This document shows positions 32,047 through 43,800 of a stretch of 64,000 nucleotides of DNA, one piece after another. Position numbers and translations under genes: made by a program. Source of the DNA: Hormiphora californensis (lineage: Eukaryota > Ctenophora > Tentaculata > Cydippida > Pleurobrachiidae); assembly GCA_020137815.1 (NCBI GenBank), contig CM035355.1:6033350-6097349 (forward strand). The letters run 5' to 3'. The notes beneath the pieces are model-generated. The model did no database searches. It had not been told where the DNA came from and worked only from the letters and a program-made list of their open reading frames with translations. How positions within the stretch are numbered: the first letter of the stretch is position 1; every line of letters starts with the position of its first letter.

Positions 32047-33876
32047 TTACTTGGATTCCACAAACTCTGACAGATAAAGGGTGCTTGCTAGTCCATCACA
32101 GCACTCCCCCAACTCTCCCAAAACCTCCCCCACAACCCCATCCACAATCTCACTAACAATATTATCCAGCGTGGCCCAAGGGTTGAATTTCTCCGTTTGG
32201 TAGTGCTTAGTCAGCCTCAAATACTGCTCCATCGATGTTTTGTAAGCGGTGATGTTATCAACTGCTTCCTCTGTCAGCGTTACATCTGAGATGACCCGTT
32301 CGGAGGATTTCACATGGTCACTAACTACTCCGGGAATGGAAGACAGGAAAAGGTTGGCGGAAGGAAGGACGATTGATTTCTCGGAGCTGTCGTGAACCTG
32401 CCCATGGAACCATCTGTTTCTCATTACATCATCCTCCCGCTCCAACTCCTTCAACTCATCCAATAGTTGGTTCATTGTAGTTGACATAGCGGTGGGTGAC
32501 GGTGGTGGGTCAGCCCTGGGGGTGGTTGGGTGTTCGGACCATGCGAATTTAGGAGCTGCCCGGCCGTTGTGTAACTTTTGCATCCAGGTATCTCGTGGCA
32601 GGTCTTTCTCCGTAATGAGAGGGGTCACGTGTCCACCATGCACCTCAATTGGATCCCGGGATGGGGCAGAGAAGGGCCGTGAAGCTACCTGTCCGAGAGG
32701 CCGGCCCACTTTCGCGGAAACAGGCCGTTTTCCCGGATTGTATCGGGAAACCTTTGGTTTGATCACTTTTTTCGTTTGCGACACTTTCGGGGGAGCATTT
32801 TTGTTCATGGCAATATTTTTGGAAGACTTTGGGGGAGGAGATCTCTTTCGAGGTGGAGGTAGGACTCCCTGGTCGACTTTAGTTTGAACCAACGACCTCA
32901 CTGCAGCTTTCAGACTTTCATCCCTCTCTGGACTATTAGGAGCCCCTCCTCCCAGTTGCTCACTCCCTTCTCCGAGATTCTCTGTGATGTTCAACCGTGG
33001 AACAGGACTTGCAGGTGCGCTTGTCAGCACGTTAATATGAATATCAAGGAGCCGACAAATCTTAACAATTTCATCCACCAGTACTCTAATTTCCGCCCTA
33101 ACTTTCTTTTTCAGTTGTGTCATGTAGTTTGATTTCAGGGTGTGGGAAACTCTTGTAAAAGCGCCCAGTCCGGACATGAGAGAGCGGTAGGCGGTGTTGA
33201 GATGACTCATAGTGCTAGTCTGAGCCATAACCACAGTTCGGTGGTTGAAGGGCGTTCTCTCGAGCAGTTCGACTAGCTGGGTCACCTGTCGTTTCGTGTT
33301 GTAAAACATCCTGTAAAGGTGGCGACGTTGCTCCTCAACTCGCCGTTGAAGCCTATCCTCCTCAATGGTGTCGTTGTAGTATGTGTTTACAGGTTTACTG
33401 AGCTCCCTAATCGAGTGGTTTAGAGTGTCGATCATAGCAGAGAAATCTGTCTGAAGGGAGCTTGGTGGTTTTGCTGTGACTGGGGCTGCCCGATGACTGA
33501 TTGGCGTAGAATGATGGTGTCCACTACGTTTATTGTTAGAAGTTGGAATTTGAATGAGGCATTTACCGGGTTTGAAAGCACCCGGTCGGTTTATTGGTTT
33601 GGATGGGGGAGCTGATTTCACGGGCGATCTTTGTTCCCTGACCTCTTTAACTGGAATAAAATCTAAGTCTGACTGACTGGAGACCCTCCCCAGACGAATA
33701 TCTCTCCTTGCCAACACCGCCATGTGCTCCATTTTATTGCTAAAATCGAACTTGTTCTCCGCACCATCGAATGTCACGAGCGGCGGTTGACTCGTTACAG
33801 CCCGGCCACTCTCTCGCTGTGATCCATTATTACCGGCCCGGAGGTTGAATTTTAACTGCTCCGTCACATACGGCAT
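32047..33876 (-). CDS. KIAA0753: Protein moonraker (KIAA0753/OFIP) homolog, 609 aa, intronless CDS
   Basis: A single 609-residue frame. Moonraker is a centriolar-satellite and centriole protein that recruits OFD1 and FOPNL and promotes centriole duplication and ciliogenesis. The strongest match is the C terminus: MEQYLRLTKHYQTEKFNPW, VSEIVDGVVGEVLGEL and LSEFVESK, which correspond to FEQYLR...SFNPW and SEFLE at the human end. The N-terminal MAVLARRDIRLGR matches the LARRDV motif. The middle has a basic helical segment (residues about 175-260) and long Pro/Ser/Lys-rich disorder. It is shorter than the human protein (about 967). No coding intron, unlike its neighbours. It is the most upstream gene of the minus-strand ciliary run. 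Confidence 0.85.
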   Translation of the reverse strand: MPYVTEQLKFNLRAGNNGSQRESGRAVTSQPPLVTFDGAENKFDFSNKMEHMAVLARRDIRLGRVSSQSDLDFIPVKEVREQRSPVKSAPPSKPINRPGAFKPGKCLIQIPTSNNKRSGHHHSTPISHRAAPVTAKPPSSLQTDFSAMIDTLNHSIRELSKPVNTYYNDTIEEDRLQRRVEEQRRHLYRMFYNTKRQVTQLVELLERTPFNHRTVVMAQTSTMSHLNTAYRSLMSGLGAFTRVSHTLKSNYMTQLKKKVRAEIRVLVDEIVKICRLLDIHINVLTSAPASPVPRLNITENLGEGSEQLGGGAPNSPERDESLKAAVRSLVQTKVDQGVLPPPRKRSPPPKSSKNIAMNKNAPPKVSQTKKVIKPKVSRYNPGKRPVSAKVGRPLGQVASRPFSAPSRDPIEVHGGHVTPLITEKDLPRDTWMQKLHNGRAAPKFAWSEHPTTPRADPPPSPTAMSTTMNQLLDELKELEREDDVMRNRWFHGQVHDSSEKSIVLPSANLFLSSIPGVVSDHVKSSERVISDVTLTEEAVDNITAYKTSMEQYLRLTKHYQTEKFNPWATLDNIVSEIVDGVVGEVLGELGECCDGLASTLYLSEFVESK

Positions 33877-35231
33877 TAGAAGTGGAAGAGTACTGTAATC
33901 TCACAACATCACTGTCATTTATCTGTGGAGGGAATTGTCGTCAGAAAGTGTGAACTAATGACTAAGAAAATTCCAAAACCAATCCCGTTAAACAGAACGG
34001 ATTGAGTAGTGAGTAGTGACATTGAAATGTCCAAACAGTAACAAAATTGGGGATAAATAGCTTTTTCATACATTTATGGGTTCGTATCAAAGGGGGATAA
34101 ATTTTGCTGATGATCTTAACAAAACAATGAACATCTCGTAGAATATAATTGTAGGAAAACAGAAATTATCAGTGTTAAAATCAGGCACGGCGCTAGACCT
34201 TTGGCCCAGCAAGTGCCTAGGTGTCAGTGGCCAGAGGCGACAGCTCCCTGCTCCGGTCGAGTCAGGGAACAGGGGCATTTTTCTTAACGTCTTTTCGGCT
34301 TGGTTGTCCTACGCACGCCGTCCCTGGTTAAAATCTGAGCAGGCAGCAAAATACCACATCTGGATAGGTCACACGACAGGAGACAAAACGTCAGAACCGT
34401 AGTTCAACGTCAGACGGTTCACGGTCATTTTTAATTTCTAGGTCTGGGTCTCTTTGCAAAAACCGGGGTTCTCACATTTTTGAGAGAACCAAAAAATCGA
34501 AACTGTCAACGACGCGCACGCCGAATATTACATTTTATGCGCGGCGTTGTGTCTGCGTTGTATTTGAGTTTTATTTGCGCGTGAAAAAGACCAATTTGAT
34601 ACTTTTGCTGAATTCTGAAGATACATGTACAACAATCAATTACTTATTACAGTTACAAATGAAAGGGAATGGAAATCCACATAAATTTACACAGTATAAA
34701 CTTAAACAGCTCTCTCTCTCTTAATATCCAATTCCATACAATTGAGTCAGTCAATCAGTCAATCAGTCAGTCAGTCTGTCAATCAGTCAGTCAGTCAGTC
34801 AGTCAGTCAGTCAGTCAGTCAGTCAGTCAGTCAGTCAGTCAGTCAGTCAGTCAGTCAGTCAGTCAGTCAGTCAGTCAGTCAGTCAGTCAGTCAGTCAGTC
34901 AGTCAGTCAGTCAGTCAGTCAGTCAGTCAGTCAGTCAGTCAGTCAGTCAGTCAGTCAGTCAGTCAGTCAGTCAGTCAGTCAGTCAGTCAGTCAGTCAGTC
35001 AGTCAGTGACTCAGTCATATCATGCTAAAATAAGGCACAGAGCTGCCAAGTGGCCAAGTGCACGAGCCTGGATGGCAGAGGTGAAGAAAACCCCTCGATC
35101 TATCATTGGAGATCACCTAAACAGACTGATCCTACCAGGCTCCTGGCTCAACAGTCATCACCATCACAATTTTTAGGCTCTCCGAAACACATTTTAACAA
35201 ATTATAGTAGGTAGTGTCGATAGTCTCTCCT
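33877..35231. other. Upstream of moonraker: no gene, one tetranucleotide array
   Basis: Holds the moonraker 5' region, then unique sequence. A GCGC-containing stretch lies near 34510-34570. Short frames here lack homology I recognise. Confidence 0.5.
34745..35015 (+). repeat. (TCAG)n tetranucleotide array, ~270 bp
   Basis: About 60 near-perfect TCAG units with a few TCAA variants at the left edge. Any frame reads as Ser-Gln-Ser-Val; it is not a protein gene. Confidence 0.97.
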
Positions 35232-35750
35232 TGTAGGGTACAGTACTATGACACCTACTCATTAATCTCATATGTTCATACTTTATATATTAGGATTGTT
35301 CAGATGCGTGTTAGCGCCAGTTCGGCGGAGTCAAATTGTAGCCTTTTAGTTACGCAAACATCACTTGCAGGATCGGTTGTGATTGTGATTGGGCCCATTA
35401 AAACCCATGAAGACCCATTTTCTGCAAGTGATGGTGCAAGTTGTACCAGTCACAAGAGGAGTGAACCATCGAGAGAGTTAGAGAGAGCGCCTTGAGTTGA
35501 GAGAGTGAGACAAAGTTCAATCAACAAGACCGCTATCATAATATTGTGATTTGTAAGTGGGAAACCGTGAGATATAACCAGTATCGTTGCGATTTCAATC
35601 CAGTTCACGATGTAACCAAATCTCTTGTGTTTGACAATTGACTTCTCAACCCACCTAAATCCTGTGTGTTTGACCTCTGGTCCCTGACCCCAAAACTACA
35701 ACTACCTACACCATCATACCAAGAACCCCCATACCCAAGTGGAGTGCACA
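35232..35750 (+). repeat. 5' LTR (519 bp)
   Basis: Shares over 400 bp with the 3' LTR. It has an extra segment near 35548-35630 (in the GTGAGATATAACCAG region) missing or rearranged in the 3' copy. A TATATATTAG near 35286 could be the promoter TATA element. Confidence 0.9.
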
Positions 35751-35766
35751 ACTGGCGACCCCGGAC
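35751..35766 (+). other. Primer-binding-site-like sequence
   Basis: ACTGGCGACCCCGGAC directly follows the 5' LTR, where a tRNA primer anneals. I did not identify the tRNA. Confidence 0.55.
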
Positions 35767-35921
35767 TCTCTAACAAGTTAAGTATTAGTAGTTGGTAGTT
35801 CTTATTATAGCTCCTAATTGCCTACAAACTCCTGTGATTTGATAGATTTATAGAATCAGATACTCAGTTCCATTCCCCGTTTCAGATATGCACCAGCTCC
35901 AAGACACAGACCTGATAGTTC

Positions 35922-36950
35922 GTGCCCCCTACCGGTCAACCAATGGACACTCCTCCGTGCCATCCTATCAGCGAAGAGGACAGAACAAAACACAATTCGG
36001 TGCTCAAGGAACTATCAAAAGAGCAGAAAGAAGCTGTAGCGCTCTTACTCCAGCAGCAGATGGAGACGACCAGAAGACTACAGCAGAGGGAAGTCAAACC
36101 AGAGCAAACCAGAACAACATTAGCGAAACGACCAACAACATTCGAACTTGATGACATGGAGATCGAGCGATACATCCAAAGGTTCGAGGATTTCCTGATC
36201 CCCAGCAGAACGTATACCGACGACGAGAAGATACGTGCCTTCGCGTCTTACTTGCCCGACAAAGTGAACTCCAGACTTGAACAGGATGAACGGATCAAAC
36301 ACAGATTGGTCGACTGGGAAACCTTTAAAGACAAAGTCAAGAGGTGCGTCCATGCCATGGAAAAGGAAACGGGATTACAAGCACGAGCCAAGCTAAGAGA
36401 GAGGAAACAACAGAGAACAGAGTCGCTCCGAGATTTCGCCGACGAACTCGTAAAACTGTCCAAGAAAGCGTGGCCTAAAGAAGAGAAAACAGACACGAGG
36501 AAAGCTATGCTCAAAGATGCCCTAGCGTTTGGAGCACGAAGGGATGAAGTCACAATTTACATCCTCCAAAATGCTGACTTGATGACGTTCCAAGAGCTCA
36601 TCGAAAAGGCTGACGTCCTAGATACCAGCTACCGAGCCATGATGGAGATGAAGGCGAGGGGAGAAGAAGAAGTGACCGTCCTGAGAACTAGTGATTGGGA
36701 TCCAGCCAACCGAGCAAACAATCAGCAACCAGCGCAGCAACAGCAGAACCTGTACCAGCAAGCACCTATGAACAACAACTTCTACGGTAGGGGCACGAAC
36801 GGATGGAATCAACACGGAGTCGGAGCCGGAGGATGGATGAACCACATCGTGTGTTGGAATTGCGAACGTCCCCGGACACAAGGCCGCTGACTGCTACGAG
36901 AGAACGAATGACGCAACGAATCGGTACGATCACTCACAATCTTAGCCACA
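35922..36950 (+). pseudogene. LTR-element gag-like protein, broken in the zinc knuckle
   Basis: A 322-codon frame from ATG 35922 to TGA near 36890. It has a helical, charged retrotransposon-gag core (IERYIQRFEDFL, ASYLPDKV, WETFKDKVKRCV, LRDFADELVKLSKKAW, FGARRDEVTIYIL), then a Gln/Asn-rich linker. It starts a CCHC knuckle (CWNCERP), and the frame then leaves it. The His and last Cys of the knuckle are readable in another frame just downstream, past a CCCC run at 36871-36874. So one extra base breaks the nucleic-acid-binding knuckle, unless it is a shift site toward a lost pol. Confidence 0.8.
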
Positions 36951-37307
36951 CCCACCCACAAATAGACTAGGTTACATTCCTTATAGTAACAGTAACGGTC
37001 AGGAGTGCCAAGAAACTAGATAGACCCTCTTTTGGTGGGAGGGAGGATGTTGTTTGGAGGAGCACAGTTGGACAGACCTCACGAACAACTTGTAGTGCAT
37101 GAGACGGTGTCACGCTACAGTGTTCCAGAAACTTTTGGACTTCGAGAGTTGTCTATGGAAACAACTTAGTAATAATTTTCGCTCGCTTGACTGTGGACCC
37201 AGGATTCTCGGTGGTGAGGTCTAGTCAGGCAGAAGGGAGGATGGTGCAGGTGGTTGGTGATCAAAGAGGTTAAGTTTGTTCCAGAGTTCCCTTGTTCCCG
37301 AGTTAGT

Positions 37308-37735
37308 TGGTTCCAGTGACCCCTGTTCCTGCGGTAGTTGGTTCCAGTGACCCCTGTTCCTGCGGTAGTTGGTTCCAGTGACCCCTGTTCCTGCGGTAGT
37401 TTGTTCCAGTGACCCCTGTTCCTGCGGTAGTTGGTTCCAGTGACCCCTGTTCCTGCGGTGGTTGGTTCCAGTGACCCCTGTTCCTGCGGTAGTCGGTTCC
37501 AGTGACCCCTGTTCCTGCGGTGGTTGGTTCCAGTGACCCCTGTTCCTGCGGTAGTTGGTTCCAGTGACCCCTGTTCCTGCGGTAGTTTGTTCCAGTGACC
37601 CCTGTTCCTGCGGGAGTTGGTTCCAGTGACCCCTGTTCCTGCGGTAGTCGGTTCCAGTGACCCCTGTTCCTGCGGTAGTTGGTTCCAGATTACCCCTGTT
37701 CCGGCGGTGGTTGGTTCCAGATTACCCCTGTTCCA
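37308..37735. repeat. Minisatellite, ~30-bp unit, about 14 copies, inside the LTR element
   Basis: Units read GTTGGTTCCAGTGACCCCTG followed by TTCCTGCGGTA. Variation is limited to a few bases (GTAGT/GTGGT/GTCGG). The 227-codon minus-strand frame across it is a repeat artefact. Confidence 0.95.
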
Positions 37736-38689
37736 GAGGTACAGTTTCAGGTCAATGATACATTTGGTCATCGGGAGAAGATTTGGAAGCGTGATAGACC
37801 TTAATGTTGCTTGGAATGTTAGCCTTCTCATCTGATCACAGCCATCCATATCATTGTGCTAGAAAAATGTGAAAAAAAAGAGAAAAAACTGTAGCATGTT
37901 TTATTGGCAAGACATGTCGAAGAGTATGAGTAGAAATATCACAAATTCACTTGATCATATCTGAAAATTCATCATCACATCATAGTGTGTGAAATCCGGT
38001 ATGATATGAACACTAATGATGAACTGTTATCGAACTGTAAGAATGCTCGAGCTGTTATTTTAATGATTGATGAAAAACCTGTAATGGTAGCGGTCTTTGT
38101 AAAACTTTGGGTCTCTTCGAGTGGGGTTGTAGAGTCTCGCGGTTGAGTCGAAATTAGTATAAACGGTATACTAATTGGTATGAATGGTTCACTGCTCTAT
38201 TACTTTAGAAATTAGTTAGTATTTAGTTTTGATTAAGCCTTCCAGTTCTTTACATCGATTACTTTGTAGAAGATTTTCGATTGTTGCAAGTAAGATGTGC
38301 GATTAGTAGCACCGCTATGAATGGTACACAAACAGTGTTTGCTCATTGGGTGAAACTGATATGTAACATCACACCTATTGGAGTTGACATGTCCTAGCAT
38401 ATTTCACAATTGTTTTTCCCAGCAAAATAATCGGTTATGTGCTGTGACATGGTCAGAACCCGCACATAACCATTGGTTCTGTTATAGTTAGCCAATGTAA
38501 ATGTTCAGTGAATTTAGTTATGTATCTACTGTGACTGGTACCTAGGTATACTTCTTTTAACTTTGCACCTGTAGCAGATATTTAGCAGCGAATGTGAGAG
38601 AGTGTGTAAGAGTGCGATATCGGTATGTGACTATTAGTTATGATATACATGTTCCAAGGACATGATTCGCTTGAAACTAGGCATTTCTG

Positions 38690-38985
38690 AGAAAATGTAA
38701 GTAACAGTGAAAAGTGAAATGCCTGTCAGAGAGTGAACAATCAAAAAGTGAACAGTCAGAAAGTGAACTGTCAGAGAAGGTACAAGTGAGAATTGAAATG
38801 TGACAATTGATAAGTGAAACGATAAGTGAATTGAGGATTGAAAAGTGAATGGATAAGTGAATTGAGTATTGAAAAGTGAATGGATAAGTGAATTGAGTAT
38901 TGAAAAGTGAATGGATAAGTGAATTGAGTATTGAAAAGTGAATGGATAAGTGAATTGATAAGTGAATTATGAGAAATGAGAAAGG
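38690..38985. repeat. AT-rich tandem repeats, ~33-bp unit, inside the LTR element
   Basis: About five copies of GTGAATGGATAAGTGAATTG plus AGTATTGAAAA, preceded by degenerate GAAAAGTGAA-type units from about 38690. Confidence 0.9.
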
Positions 38986-39789
38986 AATTGTGTGGCCACT
39001 AGCCTAAAACTATAGTAATTTGTAAATATTATGGGACAACTGATCCACCCTCAACTGTGCACAAATTTTCCCCAGTTGCCCCCTCCCTCTTTTGATTGTG
39101 ACTCGCAATACAGTAAGGTTGTGAGAGTTACACCGATATGTGACTAGCATTTTGATATTGTAAGAGTATGCACCGATATGTGACTCACAATGTATGAGAT
39201 TGTGAGGGTACGCACCGCTATATATGTGAGATTGTGAGAGTAATCATGTGAGTTTTAGTAGTTTAGTGTTCTTCCTGATAAGTGGTCAATTTGTGGTCAT
39301 CATATGTGGATTAGGTGGACTACACTCCTAATTTAACCAACTTCCTGAACTATGACTATGGACTATCTAACATCTACAATGTTCAACTTTGTTGCTGCTG
39401 GACCTTGACCTGAAGTGATTAGCAGTTGCTGTGCAGTACAATGGCCCAGTATACCATCGTCATCCTACAGAAATAGTGGATCCCCTAAGGGTAATGAGGA
39501 ACTGTCCCAAATGATGACCCGTCTCAGACCTGTAGAAAGCGGAATACCACTTGGAGAGAGCTACACTCCTTCTGAGGAAACTTTTTGACCTCATCCTAAG
39601 AACCCCCAAACTCTGATGTGATACCACATTGACCGACTTAGAAAGATCCTTTTCAGCTACTCGGCCAAGTTAATATTATATGTTTATTGTTAAGGTTACA
39701 TCGGGAGTTCATGTAAGAAAGGGAGAGTGAGAGAGATGTTAGTTTGTAAATTGTTCGTTTTTGAAAAGTGAGTGAGTAAGAATAATTTG

Positions 39790-40085
39790 TTAGTTTGTTT
39801 GTGTCTGAAGAGGGGGAGTCAATAAGCATGAGCAACTCTGTTTGTTGGCTTTTTCCTTTGAGTAGTGTGGTGAGAGGAGGAGGAACTGGTCATCGACGCA
39901 GCTCTGATCAGTTGTCTCCTCCATGAACGTTGTTTGTGTCTGAAGAGGGGGAGACAATGAGCATGCTCAATTCTGTTTGTTGTCTCTTTCCTGTGAGTAG
40001 TGCGGTGAGAGGAGGAGGAACTGGTTAATGCCGCAGTTCTGATCAGTAATTGTCTCCTCCATGAGCGTTGTTTGTTGTGAGAAAG
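39790..40085. repeat. Direct repeat of ~140 bp, two copies, inside the LTR element
   Basis: Copies near 39795-39930 and 39930-40080 share TTGTTTGTGTCTGAAGAGGG, AGTGGTGAGAGGAGGAGGAA-like and GTTGTCTCCTCCATGA segments. They lie just upstream of the 3' LTR. Confidence 0.85.
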
Positions 40086-40338
40086 CAAGACACTTTATCG
40101 AATCGTTTGAGGGATGTAACTGACGAGTTACACTCTCCTTGAATGAGGAACATAGAGTAACTTTTTGTGTTGATTGAATAGTTTGAGAGGATGCACCCGA
40201 TTTTCAGTTTAGGCCTACTGACGGGTTGCATTAACAATTACTGTGATAGTGTTTGAATGATGAAGATAGAGTAACCGTTTTTATACTTAGTACCCGGAGT
40301 AAGGGTTGTAGTACTGGCTTTCCACAGGAGAGGGTGGA

Positions 40339-40810
40339 TGTAGGGTACAGTACTATGACACCTACTCATTAATATCATATGTGCATACTTTATATATTAG
40401 GATTGTTTAGATGCGTGTTAGCGCCAGTTCGGCGGAGTCAAGTTGTAGCCTTTTAGTTACGCAAACATCACTTGTAGGATCGGTTGTGATTGTGATTGGG
40501 CCCATTAAAACCCATGAAGACCCATTTTCTGCAAGTGATGGTGCAAGTTGTACCAGTCACAAGAGGAGTGAACCATCGAGAGAGTTAGAGAGAGCGCCTG
40601 GAGTTGAGAGAGTGAGACAAAGTTCAATCAACAAGACCGCTATCATAATATTTAGATAACTGGGAAATTGGGAAACATGTTGTATCTTGTTTGACAATTG
40701 ACTTCTCAACCCACCTAAATCCTGTGTGTTTGACCTCTGGTCCCTGACCCCAAAACTACAACTACCTACACCATCATACCAAGAACCCCCATACCCAAGT
40801 GGAGTGCACA
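40339..40810 (+). repeat. 3' LTR (472 bp)
   Basis: Begins TGTAGGGTACAG after the purine tract and ends GGAGTGCACA, followed by the TCCT duplication. Scattered substitutions against the 5' LTR (for example TTGCAGGATC versus TTGTAGGATC) show it is not brand new. Confidence 0.9.
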
Positions 40811-40878
40811 TCCTTATATTAGGGATTCCAATTACCATTCTCTAGTGACTCAAGTGACTATAATTTAAGTGACTAGTT

Positions 40879-43800
40879 TTAATTTGACGCTACTACGGAT
40901 TTAGGTTTAGCTAGTTTTTGTTTCCCGCCCAGTGTCACTCTCAGTTTTCTAACAGCAGCTAGGTGGATGATGGGGTTCGTTGTAGCAGAGAGGAGAATCA
41001 TCACGTAGGATACCACTATCAGGTTCATATACCCTGGAGAGAGGAGATGTATGCATGTGTTAGTAGGTGTGTTTAGCGAGTTTAGGATCGATCAGGGAAG
41101 AATAATGTCTACGAGACGTGTGTGTAGTACAAAACCACAATGAGGTTTCTAGAACCTGATTAAGTTTAGAAAATGTCTACCACTGTTCTTACCGGTGTGA
41201 TCGAGCCCGATCGTGTCCATAAAGTATGACGAGGGTTCTGTAGCGTTGTTGTTTTGCCCAGATTGGAAGAGGTAGGTGAAGAGAAAGTCAAAACTAAGAC
41301 CCCACCAACACAGATAACAGAGGCAAAATACCCACACCTAGGAAATGTATAGGTAGTAGGAAATGTATAGGTAGAAAGTGATGATACAGCAGTTGGAAAT
41401 TATAGTTCACTCTTTGTTGAGTAAAATTTGAGTACAAATTATTCCGGGATACCCCTACTACTAACCAGTATCAATGTAGCTAGAGCCGAAATAAGAAGTT
41501 GCCGTGTTTTAGTATCAATTTTAATGGACTTCTTGGCTACTGCCTTGTTGATAAGACCCCAATATGTTCCCCTCCTCTTGCCACCATGGTGATTAGCACC
41601 GTCACCATGGTTACCATCGTTGTGATGGGGTTGTAATTGTTGGTGAGTTCCAGCACCCCTCTTTGTCATCTTTCTTCTCGCCTGGTGAAGGAAGAATATA
41701 AGTTGATTCTATAGTTCTTAGCTTTGATAGATAAGGAATTAGACTTTCTCCCGGACCCAGCACGTAGTACGCACCCTATATTTCAGAAGTTCAAACAATA
41801 AACCCGACAGGTGACAAATTCAGACAAAAGAACCTACCATGAATCTTAGTCGGATGTACCCGTACAGTATCACAAGATAGAGCAAGAGAACTGCCACTCC
41901 AGGGATGGCGAAGGGCATGATCATGAATAGAACATGGGACACTATCAGGACTTGGACGTTTCGTGTTAGCTGCGGGACGCGGGTAGGGAAATCAGTATCA
42001 GTATCAGTCGGACACGTTTGTATCAAATTAAGTACTAATTAAATTAAATTAATAATTAATTTAAATAAATTACTATTGATAAGTTTTTACCTGGTGAAGT
42101 GACCAGTTGCACAAAGCTACGTGCGTTAGGTAGTGGTAAGTAACGCCCTTGAAGTAGGGCATTATCGAGATCAGGATATTGACAACCCAAACACCACCTA
42201 ATATGGAAGAGGTTGTTGTTTTAACCATATATGGTCATATAACGTGACCCACCATATAAGGGCATGATAACATACTCACCTAACACGCAGTAAAGAACTG
42301 AACGGTTGCCTGTGATCCGGTGGTACTTAAAGGGAAACTGTATGGCGATCATACGGGTAGCAGAGATTAGAAGGACGATGATGATGCTTACCCTTACCGT
42401 CACACTGAACACGATTCCTGTGAAACATGGAGTAACATAACTAGTGATATTTTGTTAATTTGTGAAACAGGAGGAGGGAAAATTAGGAAAAAGCAATTTG
42501 CCAACCTTCGACGAAACCCACGGCCCCACCATTGAAATTTATGAAGATCTTGTTTTTATCATTAATTTTTCATTAGGATTTAGGAAGAAAACACAACTAT
42601 CCCCCGGCCCCACAAGTAAAGTTTATTAAAATGATCTCAATTACATTACTTCTTACCTACGATATTACAGAGAAAGGCAGCGGGGACACTGCTTGTTGAG
42701 AACTTCCTTCCATTTACCAGGGTTATCGCAGATAGGGACATGGGCAGAACGGTGTAGAGCAGGTCACTAACAGATAAACTGAGGGTGTATTTGTTGAGTA
42801 ACTGGGGTGGGAAAATGTTAACAAGGTTGGGACAATTATGGACGTTATTTACATGATTTAGTGAGACCAATGTCGTCTAAATGTTAGTACGGAGGTCTGA
42901 GAGCAATCAGTAGTAAAACTCAGCACGAACGACTACAAATTACAAGTTGAAACCTACCATAAGATGAGAATCAAGGTTGGATTTGCTTTATTCTGTTTCC
43001 GTCCCCTCAGGAGGATCACAGTTCTCATTAGTTTGATGTTAAGTAGGACTGATGTCACGATAAGAACGAATATCACCACACTAACCACCTCATCAAAAAC
43101 ATCACCCTCTCCTCCGTGAAACTTCCACGGCTGAAATGGAGGTGGTGGTTAGCGGTGAGACTTGCCCGATAAATGGAGCTTGAGCATCGACTAGTTAGGT
43201 ATCGATGCAAGTTTTAATGAAAACAGCAGAGGATTACACTCCCAAGCCGAGTAGAGGAGCTAGTTGTGAAAATAGTTTAAGAATTAGCAAAATCATGACA
43301 AATAGCACAGCAGAGAGACAACCCAACCCTCAGCCTCACTCAAAATGAGAGGAGTTGTAAGGGGTACTCAACAAGAGAGGAGGGTCTTGTATTGTGTATA
43401 ACATTGTGTGTACTATAATACTGTGGTACGCACATAAGACAGCTCAACCCCCATCTAATATCGATTGCCTAACGACGCCCACCTTTTCAGTTTCTAAAAC
43501 ATATTCTAGACTATCTACTATAGAGTATCTAGTGTCTAGCTAGATACAGTATCTAGTTAGCACCTTTTTCTTAGAAAGTATGGCCATGATTTGTCACAGA
43601 ATAGAAATCGATAACTACAGATATATCACATATATAACAGAGGAAATAGGAAAGGATGGTTTTTTGTAGAGAACTTATGGGAAAGAAAATCGGCTGATTT
43701 ATATGTCGTTCGTTGTGTAACTTTTAACCGCAATGGTATCGTTTACACCAAAGAGACAGATAGATAGATAGATGGCGAGGAAGAAGAGGAGAGAGATAGG

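Larger units (their letters stand above)
35232..40810 (+). mobile_element. Complete non-autonomous LTR retrotransposon, 5.58 kb
   Basis: LTRs at 35232-35750 and 40339-40810 start TGTAGGGTACAG and end GGAGTGCACA (TG...CA). TCCT flanks both sides (35228-35231 and 40811-40814). A primer-binding-like ACTGGCGACCCCGGAC follows the left LTR at once, and a purine tract AGGAGAGGGTGGA precedes the right one. Inside is a gag-like frame; the 3.4 kb after it has no protease, reverse transcriptase or integrase motif that I can see and is filled with tandem repeats. It is probably mobilised in trans by a Gypsy-type relative. Confidence 0.9.

Noticed and set aside
34669-35176. Ser-Gln-Ser-Val frames
   Set aside because: They come from a TCAG microsatellite, open in several frames because its unit is four bases.
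37308-37735. CRISPR-like array of ~30-bp repeats
   Set aside because: Units are contiguous with no unique spacers, and the DNA is animal; it is a minisatellite.
37166-37849. 227-codon minus-strand frame with regular repeats
   Set aside because: It only translates the 30-bp minisatellite inside the LTR element.
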